A program made the translations under genes and the position numbers. From NCBI GenBank assembly GCA_958403205.1, contig CATXWM010000025.1:1-28855 (forward strand): a stretch of 28,855 nucleotides of DNA, written 5' to 3'. Shown in pieces: positions 1 to 7,443 of the stretch (the stretch's first letter is position 1; each line of letters opens with the position of its first letter). The DNA comes from an uncultured Collinsella sp. GTDB lineage: Bacteria; Actinomycetota; Coriobacteriia; Coriobacteriales; Coriobacteriaceae. Below the pieces are notes generated by a model. It was not told where the DNA came from and ran no database searches. It saw nothing but the letters and a program-made list of their open reading frames with translations.

Positions 1-2
1 GG

Positions 3-52
3 TGCGGGAACGGCCTATTTGCTCAATGTGTTCGGCTGAGATCGGAAATCAA
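3..52. repeat. Left copy of 50-bp terminal inverted repeat
   Basis: Positions 3-52 are an exact reverse complement of 28806-28855. The match stops abruptly at 52, and a CCCCAG/CTGGGG hairpin (53-67) begins right there. The repeat probably continues beyond the contig on both sides. I do not recognise the family. Confidence 0.9.
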
Positions 53-471
53 CCCCAGTATCTGGGGCGGGATGCGATAGTACTGAAAAGCCGTGGGTCC
101 GCAGGCAAGAAATGACATAGCGATCCGATCGTTTGAGCGTAGTTTGGGCTAGAAAAGCTATCGGTTTCGGAAGTGCGGGGAAAAAGACAAACAGGCAAAG
201 CACAAGCGGTATTTGGGCCAACTTTATCAGGGGTTTTGTTGAAATAAAAGGGCTTGTACTCGGAGGTAAGCAATTTTTCCCCGCACTTCCGAAAACCAGG
301 TCGATCTGACTCTTGCTAAAACGATTTAGCAGTGTCGGTTAAGGTGTGGGTTTGCCACCGGGCGAACACTTTTAGCGCTTGGGACTTTATTTTATGGGCC
401 TCGAAGGGTGGATTTCGCACTTTTGGTAAAGAAATGAGTGCGTGTTTTGCTGTGCGCCGGCATTGGCACAG
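53..471. other. Gene-free region with inverted repeats
   Basis: I find no convincing gene here; the short frames lack a ribosome binding site and normal codon use. It holds a 6-bp hairpin at 53-67, an inverted repeat with arms 165-185 and 274-294, and AT-rich unique sequence from about 300 to 470. It is lower in GC than the neighbouring genes. Confidence 0.6.
165..294. repeat. 21-bp perfect inverted repeat, 88-nt spacer
   Basis: The left arm 165-185 (TTTCGGAAGTGCGGGGAAAAA less its last base is the visible core) is exactly complementary to the right arm 274-294. The 88-nt spacer has no open frame of note. The structure resembles a small non-coding element or a long cruciform; the family is unknown. 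Confidence 0.8.
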
Positions 472-508
472 AAAAAGGGCCCGGAAGGCGAAGCCTTCCG
501 GGCCCTTT
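472..508 (-). terminator. pyk terminator
   Basis: A perfect 13-bp stem (477-489 with 493-505, loop 490-492) is followed on the minus strand by five U residues (472-476). It lies 17 nt after the pyk stop codon. Confidence 0.92.
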
Positions 509-524
509 GCAATGCAAGTGTGAT

Positions 525-1985
525 TTAACGCACCTGAGCGACGTAAGCGACGTTGGTCGAGGAGACCTTGTCCTCGAGCTGGACGCTCATGCGGGGATCG
601 CCAGCGGTGGCGACGGTCAGGTCGCCGGCCTCGACGTAGCCGAGCTCCTTAGCGGTCTCGATCGCCTTGACGATCGTGCCGTTGACGGTGCCCTGGGTAA
701 TCTCGGCCTGGTGCGGGATAACGCCCCAGTACATGATCATCTGCTGGACGGCCCACTCGTGGCGGGAGAACGCGCAGATCGGCATGTTGGGACGGAAGTG
801 CGAGATCAGACGAGCGGTACGACCGGTGGTCGTCGGCACGGTGATGCACTTGGCGCCAACGGTGGTGGCCATGTTCACAGCGGACATACCCACAACGTTG
901 TTGACAACGCGGGTGCCGTGAGCGTCAGCCGGAACCTCGAGCGGAGCGTGAGCCGGGAGGTACTTTTCGGTCTCGAGAGCAATGCTGGCCTGCATCTTAA
1001 CGGCCTCGACCGGGTACTTACCGGCAGCGGACTCGCCAGAGAGCATAACGGCGTCGGTGCCGTCGTAGATGGCGTTAGCAACGTCGGCAACCTCGGCGCG
1101 CGTCGGGCGCGGGTTCTGCTGCATGGAGTCGAGCATCTGCGTAGCGGTGATAACGGGCTTGTAGGCCGCGTTGCACTTGGCGATAATCTCCTTCTGGATG
1201 TGGGGAACGAGCTCGGGCTTGATCTCGATGCCCAGGTCGCCACGGGCGACCATAATGCCGTCGGAAGCCTCGAGGATCTCGTCGAAGTTCTCGACGCCCA
1301 GGGCGCACTCGATCTTCGGGAAGATCGTCACGTGCTCGCCACCGTTCTCGCGGCAAAGCTTGCGGATGCCGCGGACGGACTCGCCGTCACGGATGAAGGA
1401 AGCGGCGATGTAGTCGATGTTCTCGGTCAGGCCAAAGAGGATGTCCTGACGATCGCGCTCGGTGATAGCGGGCAGCGAGATGTTGACGTTGGGCATGTTG
1501 ACGCCCTTGCGCTCGCCGATCAGGCCGTCGTTCTTGACGACGCAGGTCATGTCCTGGCCGTCGACGGACTCGACCTCGAGGGCAACCAGGCCGTCATCGA
1601 TCAGGATGAGGGAGCCCTTCTCGACCTCGGAGGGCAGAGCCAGGTAGTCGAGGGAGATGTGCTCAGCGGTGCCGTGGAAATCCTCGGTCGTGGGCTGAGC
1701 GGTGACGACGATCTTGTCGCCGGTCTTGACGGCAACCTTCTTGCCATCGACCAGAAGGCCGGTGCGGACCTCGGGGCCCTTGGTGTCGAGCAGGATGCCG
1801 ACGGGCATACCGAGCTCCTTGGAAATACGACGGACGCGCTCGATGCGACCGTGGTGCTCGTCGTAGGAGCCGTGCGAGAAGTTAAAACGGGCGACGTTCA
1901 TGCCCGCCTTGATCATCTCGCGGATGGTCTCGTCGCTATCGCAGGCGGGACCCATGGTGCATACAATCTTAGTGCGCTTGTACAT
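525..1985 (-). CDS. pyk: Pyruvate kinase
   Basis: This enzyme transfers phosphate from phosphoenolpyruvate to ADP in the last step of glycolysis, in the cytosol. The 486-aa protein has the family's normal length. Visible motifs are ARFNFSHG near residue 32, LLDTKGPEVRTG near 65 (the B-domain border), the catalytic-lysine motif FPKIECALG (K224, with E226), MVARGDLGIE (D250, metal binding) and ITATQMLDSM near 279. The C-terminal allosteric domain spans about 345-486. The ATG is preceded by GGAGG (1991-1995 on the minus strand) at good spacing. The gene is transcribed alone, divergent from the ATPase, and ends at a strong terminator. It could not reasonably be anything else. Confidence 0.98.
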   Translation of the reverse strand: MYKRTKIVCTMGPACDSDETIREMIKAGMNVARFNFSHGSYDEHHGRIERVRRISKELGMPVGILLDTKGPEVRTGLLVDGKKVAVKTGDKIVVTAQPTTEDFHGTAEHISLDYLALPSEVEKGSLILIDDGLVALEVESVDGQDMTCVVKNDGLIGERKGVNMPNVNISLPAITERDRQDILFGLTENIDYIAASFIRDGESVRGIRKLCRENGGEHVTIFPKIECALGVENFDEILEASDGIMVARGDLGIEIKPELVPHIQKEIIAKCNAAYKPVITATQMLDSMQQNPRPTRAEVADVANAIYDGTDAVMLSGESAAGKYPVEAVKMQASIALETEKYLPAHAPLEVPADAHGTRVVNNVVGMSAVNMATTVGAKCITVPTTTGRTARLISHFRPNMPICAFSRHEWAVQQMIMYWGVIPHQAEITQGTVNGTIVKAIETAKELGYVEAGDLTVATAGDPRMSVQLEDKVSSTNVAYVAQVR

Positions 1986-2048
1986 TCAGACCTCCATCTG
2001 ACATCGTCTTGCGCTGATAGATAAACCATAAGAAATAAAACTGAGTTG

Positions 2049-2054
2049 ATTATA
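2049..2054 (-). promoter_or_regulatory. Likely pyk -10 element
   Basis: A perfect TATAAT lies on the minus strand 63 bp upstream of the pyk ATG. I see no good -35 at 17 bp; TTGGGG at 19 bp is the best candidate. The call rests on the -10 and its position. Confidence 0.45.
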
Positions 2055-2278
2055 ACGAAATGGCGACCGAATACCCCAAAAAATCGACCGTATGCCGAAT
2101 TAGAAGTTCATTTTTTGCGGAAAAACGGTATATGCAAAAACTTTACCAACCGTTCTAACCGCTGCTATCTGGGCGATATTTCAGTTTGATGATGCGCCGA
2201 AGAAAAAACGTTTTATCAATGTTGAGCATCACACGGCCTGCACCGTTGCTTATGGACCATATTTCCAAATGGATTGTT

Positions 2279-2308
2279 TTGGCTAGACGCGTTGCTTTGG
2301 GGTACCAT
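2279..2308 (+). promoter_or_regulatory. Candidate promoter of the P-type ATPase
   Basis: TTGGCT (2279-2284) and TACCAT (2303-2308) are separated by 18 bp. Transcription would start near 2315, just before the structured leader at 2318. The match to consensus is moderate. Confidence 0.35.
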
Positions 2309-2317
2309 AGCTCCACT

Positions 2318-2419
2318 ATCAACTGCCGCTCAGCACGGCAGCCTTGATGAGCCCTTGCCCTTCTCCTGGGAATTATGATCGGGCATCAATCTGCTGAGTG
2401 GCCCGAATCCCAGGAGGGG
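2318..2419 (+). promoter_or_regulatory. Structured leader that hides the ATPase ribosome binding site
   Basis: Hairpin 1 pairs 2323-2328 with 2336-2341 and is extended by 2318-2322 with 2344-2348. Hairpin 2 pairs 2360-2371 with 2408-2419 (12 bp, two G-U), inside which 2379-2384 pairs with 2401-2406. The 3' arm of hairpin 2 contains the AGGAGG ribosome binding site (2412-2417). An alternative helix (2345-2348 with 2385-2388, 2351-2354 with 2381-2384) would break both the outer part of hairpin 1 and the inner stem of hairpin 2. This is the layout of a translational switch. I see no match to the Mn2+ yybP-ykoY, Mg2+ M-box or NiCo riboswitch signatures as I know them. Confidence 0.55.
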
Positions 2420-2426
2420 ACTCTAT

Positions 2427-5108
2427 ATGCAAAAGGAATACCTGTCCGCCGCGGCGGAGGTGCTCAGCGACCAGGGTGTCGATGAGAACCTCGGCCTGAG
2501 CGACGACGAGGCGTCGTCGCGCCTCGCTAAGACAGGCCCTAACAAGCTCGAGGAAGCCGAGAAGACGCCGCTGTGGAAGCGTTTCTTTGAGCAGATGGCC
2601 GATCCCATGGTCATCATGCTGATCGTTGCCGCCGTCATCAGTGCGCTCACGGGCATGGTCAAGGGCGAGCCCGACTTTGCCGATGTCGTCATTATCATGT
2701 TCGTCGTTATCGTCAACTCGGTGCTGGGCGTGGTCCAGGAAGCCAAGAGCGAAGAAGCCCTCGAGGCCCTGCAGGAGATGAGCGCGGCGCAGTCCAAGGT
2801 ACTGCGCGACGGCAAGCTCGTGCACCTGCCGAGCGCCGAGCTCGTGCCCGGTGACGTGATCATGCTCGAGGCGGGCGACTCCGTTCCGGCCGACTGCCGC
2901 GTCCTCGAGAGCGCCACGATGAAGATCGAAGAGGCCGCCCTTACCGGCGAGTCCGTGCCCGTCGAGAAGCATACCAACGTGATCGAGCTCGCCGCGGGCA
3001 CCGATGACGTGCCGCTCGGCGACCGCAAGAACATGTGCTATATGGGTTCCACCGTTGTGTACGGCCGTGGTCGCGCCGTCGTGGTCGGCACCGGCATGAA
3101 CACCGAGATGGGCAAGATTGCCGGCGCCCTGGCCGAGGCCAAGGAAGAGCTCACGCCGCTGCAGGTGAAGCTCGCCGAGCTCAGCCGCATCCTTACCATT
3201 ATGGTTATCGTCATCTGCGTCGTCATCTTTGGCGTCGACATCATCCGTCACGGCGTGGGCAACGTCCTCACCGACCCGACTGCCCTGCTCGACACCTTTA
3301 TGGTCGCCGTCTCGCTTGCCGTCGCCGCCATCCCCGAGGGCCTGGTCGCCGTCGTGACCATCGTGCTTTCGCTCGGCGTGACCAAGATGGCCAAGCGCCA
3401 GGCGATCATCCGCAAGCTTTCTGCCGTCGAGACCCTTGGCTGCACGCAGACCATCTGCTCCGACAAGACCGGCACCCTTACCCAGAACAAGATGACCGTC
3501 GTCAAGCACGAGCTCGCTGCGCCCAAGGAGAAGTTCCTGGCCGGTATGGCACTGTGCTCCGATGCCCAGTGGGACGAGGAGCTGGGCGAGGCCGTGGGCG
3601 AGCCGACTGAGTGCGCGCTCGTCAACGATGCCGGCAAGGCTGGTCTCACTGGCCTGACTGCCGAGCACCCGCGCGTGGGCGAGGCCCCGTTCGACTCGGG
3701 CCGCAAGATGATGTCCGTGGTCGTCGAGACCCTGGACGGCGAGTACGAGCAGTACACCAAGGGCGCGCCCGACGTGGTAATCGGCCTGTGCACCCACATC
3801 TACGAGGGCGATAGGGTCGTCCCCCTGACTGAGGAGCGCCGTGCCGAGCTCGTGGCCGCCAACAAGGCCATGGCCGACGAGGCCCTGCGCGTGCTGGCGC
3901 TGGCAAGCCGCACCTACACCGAGGTTCCGGCAGACTGCAGCCCCGCTGCGCTCGAGCACGACCTGGTCTTCTGCGGCCTGTCCGGCATGATTGACCCTGT
4001 CCGCCCCGAGGTCGCCGACGCCATCCGCGAGGCCCATGATGCCGGTATTCGCACCGTCATGATCACGGGCGACCATATCGACACCGCCGTGGCCATTGCC
4101 AAGCAGCTGGGAATCGTCACCGATCGCAGCCATGCCATCACCGGTGCCGATCTCGATCGCATGAGCGACGAGGAGCTCGACGCGCACATCGAGGACTACG
4201 GCGTGTACGCTCGCGTCCAGCCCGAGCACAAGACCCGCATCGTCGAGGCCTGGAAGTCGCGCGACCAGATCGTGGCCATGACGGGCGACGGCGTCAACGA
4301 TGCCCCGTCCATCAAGCGCGCCGACATCGGCGTTGGCATGGGCATCACCGGTACCGACGTCACCAAGAACGTCGCCGACATGGTGCTTGCCGACGACAAC
4401 TTCGCCACCATCATCGGCGCCTGCGAAGAGGGTCGCCGCATCTACGACAACATCCGTAAGGTCATCCAGTTCCTGCTTTCGGCTAACCTTGCCGAGGTGT
4501 TCTCGGTGTTTATCGCCACGCTCATCGGCTTCACCATCTTCCAGCCGGTGCAGCTGCTGTGGGTGAACCTGGTCACCGACTGCTTCCCCGCGCTCGCGCT
4601 GGGCATGGAGGATGCCGAGGGCGACATCATGAAGCGCAAGCCGCGCAACGCCAAGGATGGTGTCTTTGCCGGCAATATGGGCCTGGACTGCGTGGTCCAG
4701 GGCTTGATCATCACTGTGCTGGTGCTGGCGAGCTTCTTTGTGGGCGTGTACTTTGACATGGGCTACATCCACATCGCCGATATGATCGCCGGCAATGCCG
4801 ACGAGGAAGGCGTGATGATGGCTTTCATCACGCTCAACATGGTCGAGATTTTCCACTGCTTCAATATGCGCAGCCGTCGTGCGTCGCTGTTTAGCATGAA
4901 GAAGCAGAACAAGTGGCTGTGGGCCTCTGCCGCGCTGGCGCTGGTGCTGACGGTGATCGTAACCGTGCAGCCGACGCTTGCCGAGATGTTCTTTGGCCCC
5001 GTGACGCTTGAGCTCAAGGGCGTTATCGCCGCGCTGGGCCTTGCCTTCCTGATCATCCCGCTGATGGAGATCTACAAGGCGATCATGCGCGCAGTGGAGA
5101 AGGAGTAG
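2427..5108 (+). CDS. Calcium-type (P2) cation-transporting P-type ATPase
   Basis: This membrane pump uses ATP to export a cation, most likely Ca2+. The 893-aa protein has the N-terminal cation-ATPase domain, TGES (173-176, actuator), IPEGL (E304, M4), DKTGTLT (phosphorylated D346), KGAP (K445, nucleotide domain) and TGDGVND (619-625, hinge). M5 has SANLAEV and M6 has NLVTD, which matches the Ca2+ ligands N768, E771, N796 and D800 of SERCA, as known for that family. About ten membrane segments are visible (near 55-95, 245-330 and 670-885). The start has a strong AGGAGGGG ribosome binding site, apparently sequestered in the leader. Mn2+ or Na+ export cannot be excluded. Confidence 0.93.
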   Translation: MQKEYLSAAAEVLSDQGVDENLGLSDDEASSRLAKTGPNKLEEAEKTPLWKRFFEQMADPMVIMLIVAAVISALTGMVKGEPDFADVVIIMFVVIVNSVLGVVQEAKSEEALEALQEMSAAQSKVLRDGKLVHLPSAELVPGDVIMLEAGDSVPADCRVLESATMKIEEAALTGESVPVEKHTNVIELAAGTDDVPLGDRKNMCYMGSTVVYGRGRAVVVGTGMNTEMGKIAGALAEAKEELTPLQVKLAELSRILTIMVIVICVVIFGVDIIRHGVGNVLTDPTALLDTFMVAVSLAVAAIPEGLVAVVTIVLSLGVTKMAKRQAIIRKLSAVETLGCTQTICSDKTGTLTQNKMTVVKHELAAPKEKFLAGMALCSDAQWDEELGEAVGEPTECALVNDAGKAGLTGLTAEHPRVGEAPFDSGRKMMSVVVETLDGEYEQYTKGAPDVVIGLCTHIYEGDRVVPLTEERRAELVAANKAMADEALRVLALASRTYTEVPADCSPAALEHDLVFCGLSGMIDPVRPEVADAIREAHDAGIRTVMITGDHIDTAVAIAKQLGIVTDRSHAITGADLDRMSDEELDAHIEDYGVYARVQPEHKTRIVEAWKSRDQIVAMTGDGVNDAPSIKRADIGVGMGITGTDVTKNVADMVLADDNFATIIGACEEGRRIYDNIRKVIQFLLSANLAEVFSVFIATLIGFTIFQPVQLLWVNLVTDCFPALALGMEDAEGDIMKRKPRNAKDGVFAGNMGLDCVVQGLIITVLVLASFFVGVYFDMGYIHIADMIAGNADEEGVMMAFITLNMVEIFHCFNMRSRRASLFSMKKQNKWLWASAALALVLTVIVTVQPTLAEMFFGPVTLELKGVIAALGLAFLIIPLMEIYKAIMRAVEKE

Positions 5109-5139
5109 GTCGAAAGGTCAACCTTCCCACCGGTCCGAC

Positions 5140-5215
5140 CGCCTGCGGGGTTTCTTCTTCGCTGGTCCTCGCGCTTCGCGCTGCGGGATCGCTCAGAAGA
5201 AACCCCTCCCGGCGG
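5140..5215. repeat. Long GC-rich intergenic hairpin
   Basis: A perfect 12-bp stem (5148-5159 with 5195-5206) is extended by 5140-5144 with 5211-5215 and encloses a further small hairpin (GCGC-ttc-GCGC). There is no U-tract, so it is not a plain terminator. It may act as an mRNA 3'-end stabiliser or be a REP-like repeat. Confidence 0.65.
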
Positions 5216-5264
5216 GCGGGCCTTCGGATAGCCTCTCGGGACCGTAAGCTGAAGGAAAGTGTGT

Positions 5265-5298
5265 GAGCTGGTCGGGCTTTGCCCGGCCAGCTCTTTTT
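5265..5298 (+). terminator. Terminator after the P-type ATPase
   Basis: A 13-bp stem with one G-U pair (5265-5277 with 5281-5293) and a TTT loop is followed by five T (5294-5298). Confidence 0.88.
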
Positions 5299-5346
5299 GA
5301 TTTAAAATACCTGCTCAGTTGTGATTTGTGGTGCTGGGAGGCGCTT

Positions 5347-6531
5347 GTGGGCAAGGCGAAGGCTAAGGCGAAGAAAAAGACGACGGGGGCGCGGGCTAAG
5401 CGCGATCGTCGTCGGAAGCTCGCGACCGAAGCCCCCGCGTCTGCCGAGGAACTGCTGGCAAGCGTGCCGGGGCTCGACGCGCTGCAGGATGTTCCGGCGT
5501 TCGACGACCTGCCTATCGATGGGGCTCAGCAGGCTGCCTTCGATGATTTTTGTGCCCAGGCCGAGGAGCCCGAGCAGATGCAACTTGGTGCCGTGGTGCG
5601 CTTGGATCGCGGGTTTCCGCTGGTGGCGACTGCCGACGACACCTTTCGTGCCGAGCATGCCGTGGGGTTTGCCAAGTCGCGTGGCGAGGATGAGGTTCTG
5701 CTGCCCGCCGTGGGCGACCGCGTGGCGGTGCGCCGTGCGCCCGGGCATGACATGGGCGTGATCGAGTGCGTGCTGCCGCGCCGCACGAGTTTTGAGCGCT
5801 GGCGCGGACGCGCTCGCGGTGAGCGTCAGGTGCTTTGCTCCAACGTGGATAGCGTGCTGATCGTGCAGGCGCTCGGCGCCGGCGAGGTGCTGCTCGACCG
5901 CGTGGCGCGCTCGCTGGTGCTGGCACTCGACTGCGATGCCGAGCCGGTGGTGGTACTCACCAAGGCCGACCGCTGCGACACCGATGAGCTCGAGCGCGAT
6001 TTGGACCGCGTACACCGCCTGGTGGGTCCGGACGTGCGCGTAATCGTGACATCTTCTGCCGAGGGCCGTGGCCTGGACGAGGTGCGCGTCTGCGTGCCCG
6101 CCGGGAGCTGCGCCATGATCCTGGGCGAGTCGGGTGCCGGCAAATCGACGCTGCTCAACGCGCTGCTGGGTCACGATACATTGGCGACCGGCGGCGTGCG
6201 TGAGCGCGATGACCAGGGTCGTCACACCACGGTCGCGCGCGTGATGGTGGCGCTGCCGGGCGAAGCCGGCGTTATTGCTGACGCGCCGGGCCTTCGCAGC
6301 CTGCCGCTCGTGGGGCATGAGCGGGGCTTGGCACGCGCGTTTCCCGAGATCGTCGAGGCGTCGCGTGCGTGCCGGTTTGGCGACTGCACGCATACCCACG
6401 AACCGGGCTGCGCCGTTCGCGAGGCCGAGGATGCCGGGCAGATCGACAGCCTGCGCCTGGAGACGTTCCAAAATCTGGCGTCATCCATGCGTGTGAGTGC
6501 GCAGATGCTCGATCCCGATGTCCATCTGTAA
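5347..6531 (+). CDS. rsgA: Ribosome small-subunit-dependent GTPase RsgA
   Basis: RsgA is a circularly permuted GTPase that helps mature the 30S ribosomal subunit. The 394-aa product has a basic N-terminal tail (KAKAKAKKK), an OB-fold region (about 75-150), the G4 motif TKAD (205-208) located before the P-loop GESGAGKST (260-268), the G3-like DAPG, and a C-terminal zinc site (C342, C347, H349, C355) with the EPGC signature. The permuted order is diagnostic. I chose GTG 5347 because GGGAGG (5336-5341) precedes it by 5 nt; an upstream in-frame start at 5263 would lie inside the preceding terminator. A TAAAAT at 5303-5308 may be its -10 element. Confidence 0.95.
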   Translation: MGKAKAKAKKKTTGARAKRDRRRKLATEAPASAEELLASVPGLDALQDVPAFDDLPIDGAQQAAFDDFCAQAEEPEQMQLGAVVRLDRGFPLVATADDTFRAEHAVGFAKSRGEDEVLLPAVGDRVAVRRAPGHDMGVIECVLPRRTSFERWRGRARGERQVLCSNVDSVLIVQALGAGEVLLDRVARSLVLALDCDAEPVVVLTKADRCDTDELERDLDRVHRLVGPDVRVIVTSSAEGRGLDEVRVCVPAGSCAMILGESGAGKSTLLNALLGHDTLATGGVRERDDQGRHTTVARVMVALPGEAGVIADAPGLRSLPLVGHERGLARAFPEIVEASRACRFGDCTHTHEPGCAVREAEDAGQIDSLRLETFQNLASSMRVSAQMLDPDVHL

Positions 6532-6548
6532 TCGAATCTACCTATGAC

Positions 6549-6583
6549 AGCCGTCTCCCAATGGCACGGGAGGCGGCTTTTTT
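6549..6583 (+). terminator. rsgA terminator
   Basis: An 11-bp stem with one G-U pair (6549-6559 with 6568-6578) and an 8-nt loop is followed by six T (6578-6583). Confidence 0.9.
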
Positions 6584-6611
6584 ATTGCCGATGCGCCCCT
6601 AAACGTGCGTT

Positions 6612-6697
6612 TTGCCGACGTGCTGACCAAAACCTTGCCACGAGCTTGACGGGCCGGTCAGCTTTTGGTCGGCAATTGGTTTGACACTCAAAACCAA
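6612..6697. repeat. Palindromic region upstream of the pilus operon
   Basis: Two nested stems, TTGCCGAC (6612-6619 with 6668-6675) and GCTGACC (6622-6628 with 6656-6662), are followed by a separate hairpin (6676-6682 with 6691-6697) that contains a perfect TTGACA (6681-6686). No good -10 lies 16-18 bp downstream. It may be an operator region of the pilus operon. Confidence 0.5.
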
Positions 6698-6783
6698 GAT
6701 CGCGATCGCGTCGTTTTGCTGCTTGCCCGCTCGGACAATGGTGGTACGGGCATCCGCCCGGTGCTACCTTGAGAGGAGCGGCC

Positions 6784-7443
6784 GTGAACAAGAGCAAGCG
6801 CATCGCCATCAGTCTGATCGCGGGCGTGCTCGCCGCGTTGCTCTGCATGGTCTACGCATCGTCGATCCGCTCGCGGGCTGAGCAGGCCCAGGCCGAGACG
6901 CTGGCCAAGTATGGCGGCGATCGCGTCGAGGTGTGCGTCGCGGCACGCGATATCGATGCGGGCGAGACGCTTGACGAGACCAATGTCATAACCCAGGAAT
7001 GGCTGGCGAGCCTACTGCCGCGCGATGCGGCGACCGAGTTGCGCCAGGTGCGCGGCGACGTGACGACCTCACGCATCCCTAAAAATGCCGTGATTTGCGA
7101 TGTCTACACCAAGGCCGAAAGCCACACGTTCGAGGTGCCCAAAGGCAAGGTCGCCGTTTCGGTGGCGGTCGATGCCGAGCATTCGGTCGGGGGCGCCACG
7201 GGCGTGGGCAGCTACGTGGACGTGTACGTGCAAAAGGACGGCGTGACCGATCGGCTGTGCGGCGCGCGCGTGATCGATACCAGCGAAGTGGCCGGCGCCA
7301 CGCGCGAGGGCAAGATCGAATGGGTGACGCTGGCGGCCGACCCCGAAGACGTTAAGGAATTGCTGGGGGCCTCGGGCAAGGGGACGGTCAGTTTGACGAT
7401 TCCCGCCACGGTACGCGGCAAAAAGAGCGGAGGCGACGAGTGA
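6784..7443 (+). CDS. cpaB: Flp pilus assembly protein CpaB/RcpC
   Basis: This is the first gene of the Tad/Flp pilus operon. The 219-aa protein has one N-terminal membrane segment (about 9-24), a SAF domain (VCVAARDIDAGETL, about residues 48-61) and the RcpC/CpaB core (about 120-210, VPKGKVAVSVAVD). In didermic bacteria CpaB works with the secretin; here no secretin gene is visible, so it probably acts at the monoderm membrane or wall. The GTG start at 6784 follows AGGAG (6774-6778) by 5 nt. The stop codon overlaps the next start (TGATG). Confidence 0.88.
   Translation: MNKSKRIAISLIAGVLAALLCMVYASSIRSRAEQAQAETLAKYGGDRVEVCVAARDIDAGETLDETNVITQEWLASLLPRDAATELRQVRGDVTTSRIPKNAVICDVYTKAESHTFEVPKGKVAVSVAVDAEHSVGGATGVGSYVDVYVQKDGVTDRLCGARVIDTSEVAGATREGKIEWVTLAADPEDVKELLGASGKGTVSLTIPATVRGKKSGGDE

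Noticed and set aside
49..273. Small minus-strand frames of 68-74 aa near the left end
   Set aside because: No ribosome binding site, they overlap each other, and they cross the inverted repeat.
438..2024. 528-aa open frame on the plus strand, antisense to pyk
   Set aside because: It mirrors the intact pyk gene, has low-complexity Asp/Gly/Leu composition and no ribosome binding site; a GC-bias shadow.
2101..2426. Known Mn2+ (yybP-ykoY), M-box or NiCo riboswitch
   Set aside because: The conserved loop sequences I know for these classes are not visible, though I could not run covariance models.
2373..4856. 827-aa open frame antisense to the P-type ATPase
   Set aside because: Shadow frame rich in His, Asp and Gly; the plus-strand frame has all ATPase motifs.
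5263..5346. N-terminal extension of RsgA from 5263
   Set aside because: It lies within the terminator stem and upstream of the ribosome binding site at 5336-5341.
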